Shown: positions 36,946 through 44,711 of the stretch, one piece after another
Layout: every line of letters starts with the position of its first letter
How positions within the stretch are numbered: position 1 is the stretch's first letter
Assembly (NCBI GenBank): GCA_030018435.1
Contig: JASEEY010000002.1
Coordinates: forward strand, 47,780 to 111,779
DNA length: 64,000 bases
Source of the DNA: Methanocellales archaeon
Lineage (GTDB): Archaea > Halobacteriota > UBA148 > JAUWXC01
Reading direction: 5' to 3'
Program-made: the position numbers and the translations under genes
Notes under the pieces: generated by a model
The model's input: the letters and a program-made list of their open reading frames with translations, nothing else
Told to the model about the DNA's origin: nothing
Databases searched by the model: none

Positions 36946-37311
36946 TTAACCCACACTTAGCCGTTTTTTCTGGCGTAAATATATGGTGGTTATGCCATTC
37001 TCCTTTAGCTGTTTCCTCAGCACAGCATCATTTGTGAGGACGGCAACGTTCATATCCTTTGCCATTTGGATGATCGCATCATCTGCTTCCTTCCTACTTT
37101 CAATGATTTTGCATCGTGACATCAGCAATAGGGCGACGGATGCCGCAATTTTGTCTTTGCCCTTTGCGTGCGCCTGCAACGTTTCCAGTTCTTTGATGAC
37201 CGGTCTTGGTATTAGGAATTGGTCATAGCCCAGTCTTTCCAGTTCGGCGAATACATCGACGCCGAACTGCCCGGGAATCATCAACGCATTAGAGTCGAGA
37301 ATCACCTTCAT
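36946..37311 (-). CDS. PIN-domain nuclease, Fcf1/Nob1-like neighbour of eIF2-gamma
   Basis: 121 aa PIN domain with the acidic residues in [11 protein letters not shown] (Asp6), [22 protein letters not shown] and [12 protein letters not shown]. This family is conserved next to aIF2-gamma in archaea and resembles Fcf1, suggesting rRNA processing rather than a VapC toxin (no antitoxin beside it). ATG 37311 overlaps the eIF2-gamma stop. Confidence 0.88.
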   Translation of the reverse strand: MKVILDSNALMIPGQFGVDVFAELERLGYDQFLIPRPVIKELETLQAHAKGKDKIAASVALLLMSRCKIIESRKEADDAIIQMAKDMNVAVLTNDAVLRKQLKENGITTIYLRQKKRLSVG

Positions 37312-38534
37312 TCCCTTAGTACCCCTACGCCTATAAGGCGCCATCTGGCACCGATTTGTCTGCTAATTGCGATCCTGGAGCCGACCTTCGCGCATACGGG
37401 GCGCTTCAATTTGACTTCAGCCTCGTCCTCTCTTGCAGAAGAAACGATGCCTACGGTGGTGGCAGTTCCCACATTGAGCATCAAGGGCTCGCTTGTCTTG
37501 ATCGGCGTGACCTCTGCCTCATCTGTGGCGCCAACGACCCTTTCGAGCAATTGCACATCCATGGTGAAGCTATCCCAGACTGGTGGAAGTGTGCCAGGAC
37601 GACCTGCTACCTGTCCTGCCAGTGTGTCGCTTTTTGTCATCGCTGGATCCAGAGCAGTTCCAACACCCAACAAACCACCGGGTGTAGCTTCTTTTACCTT
37701 CTCCCCCCCTACCATCATCGACGTAATCTCAGTGTTAATCGGTTTCCAGCTCGTTTTGCCCTCAAAATCCACTTTCCTGCCAGGTTTGATCTCGAGCTGG
37801 TCTTTCGCCCTTAGACATCCTTGGCTTAGCGATCCGCCAATGACCCCACCGAGAATTTTATCTGGTGGCGTGCCAGGTTTGTTGACATCAAACGAGCGGG
37901 CGATGAACATTTGTGCTTGTTTGTTCAAATCGCGTTTTGGCGTAGGGATGTTCTCCTCGATTGCCTTGATCAATACGTCGATGTTCGTGCTCTGTTGTGC
38001 TGAAATCGGTATGATGGGCGCATTTTCTGCGATGGTGCCTTTTATGAACTCCTTAATCTGATGATAGTGCTTGATGGCATCATCTCTTGATACGAGATCG
38101 ATTTTGTTCTGAACGATTACGATCTTTTTGATGCCGATTATGTCCAGTGCCATCAGATGTTCCTTCGTTTGCGGTTGCGGGCAGGATTCTGTTGCAGCGA
38201 TGACAAGCACGGCACCGTCCATGATCGCAGCACCGGATAGCATCGTTGCCATCAGCGTTTCATGTCCTGGTGCGTCGACAAAGGAGACAGTTCTCAGTTC
38301 TTCTGTCGTAGAGTTGCAGTGCGGACACTTTTCCTGAGTCGTATAACAGTCCGGCTCATTGCACTTGGGACATTTTCGAAATGTGGTATCTGCATAGCCC
38401 AGGCGTATCGAAATGCCCCTTTTTAGCTCCTCGCTGTGCCTATCGGTCCAAACACCTGATATGGCTTTGACCAATGTGGTTTTGCCATGATCTACGTGGC
38501 CAATCATGCCGATGTTCACACAAGGTTTTTTCAC
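37308..38534 (-). CDS. eif2g: Translation initiation factor aIF2 subunit gamma
   Basis: 408 aa GTPase that carries Met-tRNAi to the ribosome. G motifs [15 protein letters not shown] and NKID; zinc knuckle CPKCNEPDC...CPHC between switch I and [19 protein letters not shown] is the subfamily mark. GTG 38534 has GGAGGAA about nine bases upstream and gives the usual short N-terminus ([10 protein letters not shown]). An ATG nine codons upstream (38561) is the longer alternative. Confidence 0.94.
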   Translation of the reverse strand: MKKPCVNIGMIGHVDHGKTTLVKAISGVWTDRHSEELKRGISIRLGYADTTFRKCPKCNEPDCYTTQEKCPHCNSTTEELRTVSFVDAPGHETLMATMLSGAAIMDGAVLVIAATESCPQPQTKEHLMALDIIGIKKIVIVQNKIDLVSRDDAIKHYHQIKEFIKGTIAENAPIIPISAQQSTNIDVLIKAIEENIPTPKRDLNKQAQMFIARSFDVNKPGTPPDKILGGVIGGSLSQGCLRAKDQLEIKPGRKVDFEGKTSWKPINTEITSMMVGGEKVKEATPGGLLGVGTALDPAMTKSDTLAGQVAGRPGTLPPVWDSFTMDVQLLERVVGATDEAEVTPIKTSEPLMLNVGTATTVGIVSSAREDEAEVKLKRPVCAKVGSRIAISRQIGARWRLIGVGVLRE

Positions 38535-38727
38535 GCTTGCAGTTCCTCCATAACTCCCCATTAGCGCAGTATGGTTTTGATGAAATGACGATTAAAGTAA
38601 TAGCGCTAAAGCAGGATATATCTTCTCATTCATCGCATATAATAGCTTGGGTCGTCTCTCTGTGCTCAACTGCCAAAATGGTAACATATAAGATGTCTAA
38701 TTTATAACGATGTATCGGAGGTGAAAT

Positions 38728-39009
38728 ATGCTATCAGAAATTCCCATTAATCTTGAGAGGGTAAAAAAGGAAGACTTGGATAAAGAGATACTGAGAGTCG
38801 GGATGATAGCTGAACTAGATGCCGTAAGTCTTTATGAGCAAATGGCAGCCATGACTGAAAATGGAAATATCAAGAAAGTTCTTTTGGACATAGCAAAAGA
38901 AGAAAAGACGCACGTGGGAGAATTCCAAGCCTTGCTATTAGAAGAGGATGAAGAGCAAGAAAAAGAGCTGGAAGAAGGTAAAAAAGAGGTTGACGAGTTA
39001 AAAGAATAA
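38728..39009 (+). CDS. Stand-alone ferritin-like protein related to the encapsulin Flp domain
   Basis: 93 aa. LDKEILRVGMIAELDAVSLYEQMA and VLLDIAKEEKTHVGEFQALLLEEDEEQ give two helices with Glu (E29), Glu and the EExxH di-iron motif near residue 60. The sequence resembles the ferritin-like domain fused to the N-terminus of the Pyrococcus encapsulin, but no shell protein gene is nearby. It ends in an acidic coiled tail. Strong GGAGGTGAAAT site. It heads the oxygen-defence cassette with glutaredoxin, TrxB and desulfoferrodoxin. Confidence 0.8.
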   Translation: MLSEIPINLERVKKEDLDKEILRVGMIAELDAVSLYEQMAAMTENGNIKKVLLDIAKEEKTHVGEFQALLLEEDEEQEKELEEGKKEVDELKE

Positions 39010-39025
39010 GTGCGAGAGTACTGAT

Positions 39026-39259
39026 ATGGATATCACCATCTATACCACGCCGACTTGCCCCTTCTGTCACAGGTTAAAGGATTTTTTAACGACCAACAAA
39101 ATTCAGTTTAAGGAAGTCGATGTCAGTAAAAGTCAAGAGGCTGCGGAGCAGCTTATTGAAAAAAGCGGACAGATTGGTGTACCCGTGATTGAAATAGATG
39201 GGGAGACCATCGTTGACTTTGATGTTCAGAAACTTAAGGAAAAACTGAAAATCAAATGA
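39026..39259 (+). CDS. Glutaredoxin-like protein
   Basis: 77 aa thioredoxin-fold protein. Redox centre CPFC at residues 11-14, cis-proline in IGVPVIEIDGE. Typical of small NrdH/glutaredoxin-like partners of flavoprotein reductases. Its TGA overlaps the trxB ATG by four bases (39256-39259), so the reductase beside it is the likely electron donor. Confidence 0.9.
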   Translation: MDITIYTTPTCPFCHRLKDFLTTNKIQFKEVDVSKSQEAAEQLIEKSGQIGVPVIEIDGETIVDFDVQKLKEKLKIK

Positions 39260-40181
39260 ACATGATCTACGATTTGATAATAATCGGAGCTGGACCAGCA
39301 GGTATCACAGCCGCTATTTATGCCGCCAGAAAAGGGTTGAAATTTTTGGTGCTTTCTCAAGATGTTGGAGGCCAGGTTACGAAAAGTTCAATTGTGGAAA
39401 ATTATACCGGATATCAAGAGATAACTGGAGAGGAATTGGCGAGAAAATTTGAGGAACATTTAAAAGAATTTAAATTTGATTTTAAAGAGACTGAGGTTAC
39501 AAATGTTCAAAAAGGAAAAGATGGCTTTTTAGTAGAAACTGAGCATGAAAAATTTAAAAGCAAGACTGTGATAATCGCTACTGGCGCCAAGCCGAGATTG
39601 TTAAATGTCGAAGGAGAAAACGAATTAAAAAATAGGGGAGTTACTTATTGTGCGACCTGCGATGCCCCCCTATTCGCTAATAAAGACGTGGCTGTTGTAG
39701 GAGGGGAAACTCCGCTCTTGAGTCAACGCTGCAGTTGATCAACATCGCTAAAAAAGTATATCTAATCAACAGAGGGGACGAACTAACTGGAGATAAGGTG
39801 TTGGCAGAAAAAGTAAAAGCGAGTCCCAGGGTGGGAATTCTCAACAACGCTAATACAACGGCCATATTGGGAGATAAATTTGTTAAAGGAATACGAATTG
39901 ATCAAAAGGGCAAAGAAAAAGAAATAGACGTTCAGGGCGTTTTTGTCAACATAGGCTATATTCCGAGTACTGATATAGCAAGAGATTTGGTTAAACTCAA
40001 TCCAATGGGCGAAATCGAAATAGATTCCAGCAATCAGACAAGCATTCCAGGCATTTTTGCCGCCGGGGATTGTACCAACGTTCCTTATAAACAAATAATA
40101 ACTGCAGCAGGGGAAGGAGCCAAGGCATCTTTAAACGTCTTTAAATATCTTGCAAAAAAGCCAAAGGAGGTGAAAACATGA
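39256..40181 (+). pseudogene. trxB: Thioredoxin reductase, interrupted by a one-base frameshift
   Basis: Two abutting frames together give a full-length (~308 aa) TrxB. Part 1 (39256-39738) has FAD motif IIGAGPAGITAAIYAARKG, ATGAKPR and the redox centre CATCDAP. Part 2 (to 40181) continues with INIAKKVYLINRGDEL, GVFVNIGYIPSTD and GIFAAGDC. The reading breaks at a GGGG run (39703-39706). One more G would restore VVGGGNSALESTLQLINI, the NADP-binding motif. Either a sequencing/assembly slip in the G run or a true recent mutation. Other bases are intact. Confidence 0.9.
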
Positions 40182-40561
40182 CCGAACTAAAACAGATTTA
40201 CAGATGCAATGTCTGTGGAAACATGGTTGAGGTGTTGCATGCTGGTGTGGGAGAACTCGTTTGCTGCAGCCAGCCGATGGAGTTGCTGGGGGAAAAGACG
40301 GAAGACGTTGGTAAAGAGAAGCACGTGCCGGTGATCGAAAAGACGACATCTGGAGTAAAGGTGAAGGTTGGATCGATGTCGCATCCTATGGAAGAAACAC
40401 ATTATATCGAATGGATCGAGATACTCGCAGGTGGTGCAGATGGAAAGGTTTACAGAAAATTCCTTAGATCAGGAGATGCGCCAGAAGCCCAATTCGAGAT
40501 AAGCGCAAATAAAATCGAGGCAAGAGCTTACTGTAACGTTCACGGATTGTGGAAGTCTTAA
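40178..40561 (+). CDS. dfx: Desulfoferrodoxin (superoxide reductase)
   Basis: 127 aa 2Fe-SOR. N-terminal rubredoxin-like Fe(Cys)4 centre: CNVC (10-13) and CC (about 29-30). Catalytic Fe ligands in EKHVPVIE (His), [12 protein letters not shown] (two His) and the C-terminal YCNVHG (Cys and His). It reduces superoxide to peroxide without making oxygen, as in strict anaerobes. ATGA overlap with trxB. Confidence 0.95.
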   Translation: MTELKQIYRCNVCGNMVEVLHAGVGELVCCSQPMELLGEKTEDVGKEKHVPVIEKTTSGVKVKVGSMSHPMEETHYIEWIEILAGGADGKVYRKFLRSGDAPEAQFEISANKIEARAYCNVHGLWKS

Positions 40562-40744
40562 GAATCTTAAATGTCACTCAACACTCTCGACAAAGACAAC
40601 CTTTTTCTTGGTAAAATTCAAGGAATTTAAATTCAAAAATGATATCCCAGGAGTTGTTTATTTTGGCTCAATATAGTGGTATTCCCTCAGCCCAACGCTT
40701 CGTCGCTTCGCTCCTCGCCCTCACTTCGTTCGGGTCATATAACA

Positions 40745-40810
40745 GACGCATATCTGGCTACGCTACGCTCCGCCCAAATTCGCCCTTCGGGCGAACTTCA
40801 GATATGCGTC
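40745..40810. repeat. Nested inverted-repeat element
   Basis: Perfect 12-base inverted repeat GACGCATATCTG (40745-40756) and CAGATATGCGTC (40799-40810), enclosing a second stem TTCGCCC-TTC-GGGCGAA (40779-40795) that can be read as a C(UUCG)G-capped hairpin. It lies between dfx and the 3' end of a small minus-strand gene. Could be a terminator, a REP-like element or a small RNA. Confidence 0.6.
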
Positions 40811-40815
40811 AGCCG

Positions 40816-41022
40816 TTAAGTGAAATTGTGGGCTTCGATTTTCTTCACGGCATAACCATCATCTTCCGGGTGCCTTTCCAAGGAACGAAGATAGTCGTCA
40901 GCTATTTGAATTGCTTGCTCATCGGTGATGGTGGCATCTGGTCTACTCATCCAGTATCCGCAGATCAGGATGCCAATCGCTACTGCGATTATTCCTATTG
41001 AAACGATTTTCCGTTTATTCAT
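40816..41022 (-). CDS. Small membrane-anchored protein, function unknown
   Basis: 68 aa. One N-terminal transmembrane helix (IVSIGIIAVAIGILICGYWM, residues 7-26) and a short outer segment DEQAIQIADDYLRSLE...DGYAVKKIEAH that looks like half of a PepSY domain. Divergent from the DUF2179 gene with a 50-base shared promoter region. No family recognised with certainty. Confidence 0.5.
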   Translation of the reverse strand: MNKRKIVSIGIIAVAIGILICGYWMSRPDATITDEQAIQIADDYLRSLERHPEDDGYAVKKIEAHNFT

Positions 41023-41071
41023 TCCTAACAGAAATTATTATTATATGACCATATTTAAGGATATAATAACT

Positions 41072-41674
41072 ATGGACTACCTATCTCTCTTCAGTTCGGA
41101 TGTATACACATGGGTCATCTTGCCACTGCTTATTTTTATCGCGCGAGTTTGTGATGTTAGCCTTGGAACCATTCGAATTATCTTTATTTCGAGGGGCATG
41201 AAGTACTTAGCTCCATTTGTTGGCTTTTTTGAGATAATGGTTTGGCTCCTTGCCATTGGACAAATTATGCAAAATCTAACCAATATCGCCTGTTATGTCG
41301 CTTATGCTGGAGGCTTTGCCCTGGGGACTTTTGCTGGAGTTTACATAGAAGAGAAATTGGCAATGGGCGTATTGCTTGTTCGAATTATTACCAAAAAAGA
41401 TGCATCTGAATTAATAGATTTTCTTAAATCTGCAGATTACGGGGTTACGAGCGTCGCTGCTCAGAGCAATGCTGGGCAAGTACACATCATTTACATTACT
41501 GTAAAACGCAGTGATCTTCAAGATGTTGTTGGAATCATTAAAAAGCTTCATCCGAAAGCATTTTACACAATAGTAGATATCAAGTCTGTAAGCGAAGAGG
41601 TATTCCCATTGGAAAAACCTCGTTACGAAAGAAATTATCTAGGTTTACTTAGATTACGCCGAAAAGGAAAATGA
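41072..41674 (+). CDS. DUF2179/UPF0316 membrane protein
   Basis: 200 aa. Three or four N-terminal transmembrane helices with FIARVCDVSLGTIRIIFISRG and FFEIMVWLLAIGQIM, the UPF0316 hallmark, then a C-terminal DUF2179 domain (GVTSVAAQSNAGQVHIIYITVKRSDLQDVVGIIKKLHP). Bacterial homologues are common, which suits an accessory origin. ATG 41072 is chosen by homologue length; ATG 41045 is an alternative. Function unknown. Confidence 0.8.
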   Translation: MDYLSLFSSDVYTWVILPLLIFIARVCDVSLGTIRIIFISRGMKYLAPFVGFFEIMVWLLAIGQIMQNLTNIACYVAYAGGFALGTFAGVYIEEKLAMGVLLVRIITKKDASELIDFLKSADYGVTSVAAQSNAGQVHIIYITVKRSDLQDVVGIIKKLHPKAFYTIVDIKSVSEEVFPLEKPRYERNYLGLLRLRRKGK

Positions 41675-41819
41675 TTGGTATCAACGATAGATGGATGGAC
41701 TGAATGGATCCGTCAACCAAATTTGCTTGACCCTCTAATTGTCAACCATTTTCACTTTACTGAGAAGTCGGGGGTGAAAGTGATTTTTTAAGGCTAAATG
41801 ACCAGAAATGTTAAATATC

Positions 41820-41914
41820 TTATATCTTTATACTATGGTATAGAGCATAGTAAAGGGTATTGTGTAGAGTATGGTAAAGTATTGTAGAGAGTATTCAGAA
41901 TATCAGGAGGAAAC
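41820..41914 (+). promoter_or_regulatory. Repetitive upstream region of the VapBC-like module
   Basis: Imperfect short repeats of GTATAGAG / GTAAAG / GTATTGT type, for example ACTATGGTATAGAG, GTGTAGAGTATGGTAAAG and GTATTGTAGAGAGTATT, fill the ~80 bases before the antitoxin. GGAGGAAAC just precedes the ATG. Such arrays suggest antitoxin-binding sites. Confidence 0.4.
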
Positions 41915-42109
41915 ATGGAATCAATTCCCGCAAAATTGACGCCTAAACTGATCACGGAGTTAGATGAATTGGTCAAGGAAGGCTGGTACTCTAACCGAAG
42001 CGAAGCCATAAGAGATGCCGTTCGCGAGCTGGTAGAGAGAAAGAAATTGGAGCTCTTAGAGGAAGCCATAGAAGAGGATATCAGATGGGGCCTGTATGGC
42101 AAGGATTAA
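41915..42109 (+). CDS. Ribbon-helix-helix antitoxin
   Basis: 64 aa. IPAKLTPKLITELDELVKEGWYSNRSEAIRDAVRELVER is a classic RHH (CopG/VapB-like) DNA-binding domain, followed by an acidic helix LELLEEAIEEDIRW that would bind the toxin. A GGAGGAAAC site precedes the ATG. It overlaps the PIN gene by 14 bases. Confidence 0.88.
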   Translation: MESIPAKLTPKLITELDELVKEGWYSNRSEAIRDAVRELVERKKLELLEEAIEEDIRWGLYGKD

Positions 42110-42575
42110 AGCCGTCTCCAACTTCGGTCCTCTCATACATCTGCATGAGATCGACTGCGTTGAAACATTGAAAATTTTCGATGTGATTATATCTTCTAAG
42201 GTGAAAAGCGAGCTGAGGGGTATAGAAGTACCGGGTGTCAAGATTCAGCCCCTGACCGAGAAGGGAAAAAATAGAGCTGCCATGTTGGTTAGAAAATACG
42301 GCATAGAGTTGGGAGAAGCTTCCGCCATTGCTTTAGCTGAGCACAGCGGAATAAAACTATTTCTCACAGATGACTTAGATGCTAGACTTGTCGCCAAACG
42401 TCTCAACCTAGAGCCCCATGGATCGATGGGCATCCTTTTGAGAGCATTCAGAGAAGGCATCCTAACGAAAAAGGAAGTTGTGAAAAAGGTGGAAGAACTG
42501 GAGACGAAAAGCTCTCTTTTTATCACTCACGATCTTATTAAAAAGACGATCAAGGAGATTGAAAGGTATAAGTGA
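42096..42575 (+). CDS. PIN-domain toxin (DUF3368-like)
   Basis: 159 aa. AVSNFGPLIHLHEIDCVETL and IKLFLTDDLDARLVAKRLNLEPHGSMGILLRAF follow DUF3368 proteins, PIN-like nucleases. Acidic residues at GEASAIALAE and TDDLDAR fit the active site; the first position is Asn rather than Asp, as in part of this family. With the overlapping RHH gene it forms a type II toxin-antitoxin module. Confidence 0.82.
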   Translation: MARIKAVSNFGPLIHLHEIDCVETLKIFDVIISSKVKSELRGIEVPGVKIQPLTEKGKNRAAMLVRKYGIELGEASAIALAEHSGIKLFLTDDLDARLVAKRLNLEPHGSMGILLRAFREGILTKKEVVKKVEELETKSSLFITHDLIKKTIKEIERYK

Positions 42576-42614
42576 GTCTTGCTTGGGGAGTGAAACTGAT
42601 TCTTGTGTGAAGCA

Positions 42615-43001
42615 TCATCTCACGTACTTCCTGGTCCATTTCACGAATTTAATCGCATCCCTGACCAAATCTTGTGCAATACGTTTGCTCACCATTCTTC
42701 CAGAATAGCCAACCTCTGATTTGGAGGCAAGTGCGTCTCTTAAAATTCCTCTATGCGAGGAGTCGCCTATCACTCCTGCAGCCTCTATGTGCGTTTTTAT
42801 CGCCTCCCTATGGTCTTTGCTGGCTCTCTTTCCTATAATGAAGGTGGTGAAGGCGTCGTTCGCATTTATGATCGCCTGTATTGCATTCAGCCCGGCAGCA
42901 TTGAACCTTGATTTGAGCAACGCATCCCTAGCTTCGTCTAAAAACTCGTCGGCTTTTGACAGATAGTTCTCCGCATCTTCCTTTTTGATTACTCTAACCA
43001 T
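42615..43001 (-). CDS. HEPN-domain protein (toxin of HEPN/MNT pair)
   Basis: 128 aa helical HEPN domain: AENYLSKADEFLDEARDALLKSRFNAAGLNAIQAIINANDAFTT. HEPN toxins are RNases, or targets of AMPylation by the partner nucleotidyltransferase. The usual R-x(4-6)-H motif appears only in a loose form (RASKDH). Overlaps the MNT gene by 13 bases. Confidence 0.82.
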   Translation of the reverse strand: MVRVIKKEDAENYLSKADEFLDEARDALLKSRFNAAGLNAIQAIINANDAFTTFIIGKRASKDHREAIKTHIEAAGVIGDSSHRGILRDALASKSEVGYSGRMVSKRIAQDLVRDAIKFVKWTRKYVR

Positions 43002-43591
43002 GCCCTATCTCCTAAGGATTTTCCAAACAAAACCCTTCCTTCGTCCTCTACCCCGAGGATGAAACTGTTACATTCCTTCTTCATTTTTTCAACCTCTCTT
43101 TTTGAGTAAAAAACCGGGACGATATTTATGTCCTGTTCGAGATATCCATCGATGAGTTTGTTTACGTTTTTCTTGACAATCCCAGGATTTTTGTCATAAA
43201 TAATCAAAACATCAACATCGCTTCTTCCGGTTGCCTCGCCCCTGGCGACGGAGCCAAAAAGGATTATCGAGACGATATCAGTTTTATCGACATTTTTTGC
43301 AAAATCCATGGCAGCATCCAATAATGCCCCCTCCTCCGCCGAAAAAATCTCAACGATCTTCTTGACAATGGGATTTCTACGATTTATTCTATAGAGGGTT
43401 GACCTGCCAGCTTTTCTGGATAAAATGATTCTCAGCCGGACCAGATCTGATAGCGACGGGTAAATGGTGCCGGGGGAGTGTCCCATGATCCTTATCAGGT
43501 CATCCAAGCAAAATTCTCTATCCGGAGAATCGTAAAAAACCCTGAGTAATTTGATCTTCGATTTTGATCCCAAAACGTTCTCAATTAACAT
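42989..43591 (-). CDS. Nucleotidyltransferase (MNT) with N-terminal winged helix
   Basis: 200 aa. Residues 1-75 form a winged-helix DNA-binding domain (LLRVFYDSPDREFCLDDLIRIMGHSPGTIYPSLSDLVRL). Then a minimal nucleotidyltransferase with GSVARGEATGRSDVDVLIIYD. With the HEPN gene it makes a type VII-like toxin-antitoxin pair. A TATA-like ATATTTAAAC about 27 bases upstream implies a leaderless mRNA; a palindrome lies just beyond it. Confidence 0.85.
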   Translation of the reverse strand: MLIENVLGSKSKIKLLRVFYDSPDREFCLDDLIRIMGHSPGTIYPSLSDLVRLRIILSRKAGRSTLYRINRRNPIVKKIVEIFSAEEGALLDAAMDFAKNVDKTDIVSIILFGSVARGEATGRSDVDVLIIYDKNPGIVKKNVNKLIDGYLEQDINIVPVFYSKREVEKMKKECNSFILGVEDEGRVLFGKSLGDRAWLE

Positions 43592-43637
43592 AACAATTCA
43601 ATAATTGACGATCAGGTTTAAATATCTATCGATTTTT

Positions 43638-43652
43638 CCGATACAATATCGG
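43638..43652. promoter_or_regulatory. Palindromic operator of the first HEPN/MNT pair
   Basis: CCGATA-CAA-TATCGG, a 6+6 inverted repeat flanked on both sides by GATTTTT-like tracts, immediately upstream of the TATA-like element of the MNT gene. It is a likely site for the winged-helix domain of that protein. Confidence 0.5.
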
Positions 43653-43683
43653 ATTTTTCAATTCAGAAATCATAATAGATATG

Positions 43684-43959
43684 CTATTTTTTATCCTTCT
43701 CGACTATTTTCCTGAGTTCCGCAGCTCTGGATGGAGTTATGAGCTTTCTTTCCACTAGGTCATCAATGCATTTTGATGCATATTCGCACCAGCTAACGCA
43801 TGATGGCGTGGCTTCTCTATGCAACGTTCTCCCGCAAGAAGGACATGCTACTTCGGTCTCATAGCCAAAAAACTCCACTTCCTCTCCACAGGCCGGACAC
43901 GTTCTCAATATTAGCTCCGGCCACACAACGTCTCTAACACCAGGGCATCTCTTCCACAT
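43684..43959 (-). CDS. Zinc-binding protein, unknown function
   Basis: 91 aa with two metal motifs: CPAC...CPSC zinc ribbon (about 21-43) and a second cluster CVSWCEYASKC (about 54-64). A C-terminal helix DDLVERKLITPSRAAELRKIVEK follows. Proteins of this shape occur beside phosphohydrolases in anaerobes; the role is unknown. It is directly downstream of the PhnP-like gene. Confidence 0.6.
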   Translation of the reverse strand: MWKRCPGVRDVVWPELILRTCPACGEEVEFFGYETEVACPSCGRTLHREATPSCVSWCEYASKCIDDLVERKLITPSRAAELRKIVEKDKK

Positions 43960-43973
43960 ATTTCATCCCATCT

Positions 43974-44711
43974 TTAGAACTCGAAAACCATGCCATCATA
44001 ACCAAGCGGCCATTTTTTGGATGCGCTATCATGGGGTCCAAAGAAATGTCCAACATGCGTTAACACGATTTGTTTAGCATTCAACTTTTTGCCCAGGGCG
44101 AGTGCTTGCGCCGCATTCATGTGCTTCTTGAGTCTGAAGGTGGGGGCAAGAGCATCGGCGATGAGAACGTCTGCATCTTCCATCATCTTTAGACTCTTCC
44201 CTGGAATCTCCTTGTTCGTATCGCCCGTGATCACGACGGTCTTGTCACAGTCTGAAACCCTGACGCCCACCGCATTCTCAAAGGGCGGGTGAGTTACCCT
44301 GAGCAAGGTGAACTCCAGGCCGATCAGTGAAAAGGGTTCATACAATGCTACGTCATGCCGCTTGTAATTCATGAAGTGAAATGTTTCCAGTATGTAGTCC
44401 AACGTCTCCTTGATGCCGTAGACGTCAACGCTCTTCTGAATCCTGTAGAAATCGCCGAAGCCGGCATAATGGTCGTAGTGGGGATGCGTCCAGATCACGC
44501 CATCAACGGCGGAAACGTTGGCATTGAGCAGCTGCGTCCTCATATCAGGACTGGTGTCGATCAACACATGCCCTTCACCTTCTACCAATATCGAGAAGCG
44601 GGACCTGTAGCTTCGACCCCCGTCTTTAGCGTCCATACACGCTGAGCAGCTGCAGCCAATTGTTGGTGTACCGGGTGTATCTCCTGTTCCCAACAACCTG
44701 ATCTTCATCAC
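43974..44711 (-). CDS. PhnP-like MBL-fold phosphodiesterase
   Basis: 245 aa metallo-beta-lactamase-fold hydrolase. Metal motif THPHYDHYAG (about 75-84), VITGDTNKE and LTHVGHF. A Cys-rich IGCSCSACMDAKDG (about 18-31) matches the zinc site of PhnP, which opens cyclic ribose phosphates. The true substrate is unknown; no phn operon is present. Overlaps the AAA gene by four bases. Confidence 0.85.
   Translation of the reverse strand: MMKIRLLGTGDTPGTPTIGCSCSACMDAKDGGRSYRSRFSILVEGEGHVLIDTSPDMRTQLLNANVSAVDGVIWTHPHYDHYAGFGDFYRIQKSVDVYGIKETLDYILETFHFMNYKRHDVALYEPFSLIGLEFTLLRVTHPPFENAVGVRVSDCDKTVVITGDTNKEIPGKSLKMMEDADVLIADALAPTFRLKKHMNAAQALALGKKLNAKQIVLTHVGHFFGPHDSASKKWPLGYDGMVFEF

Noticed and set aside
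36946..37311. PIN gene as a VapC toxin
   Set aside because: There is no antitoxin gene beside it and its position next to aIF2-gamma is a conserved housekeeping one.
37219..38061. 280-codon plus-strand frame opposite aIF2-gamma
   Set aside because: Antisense shadow of a strongly conserved gene, no recognisable protein features.
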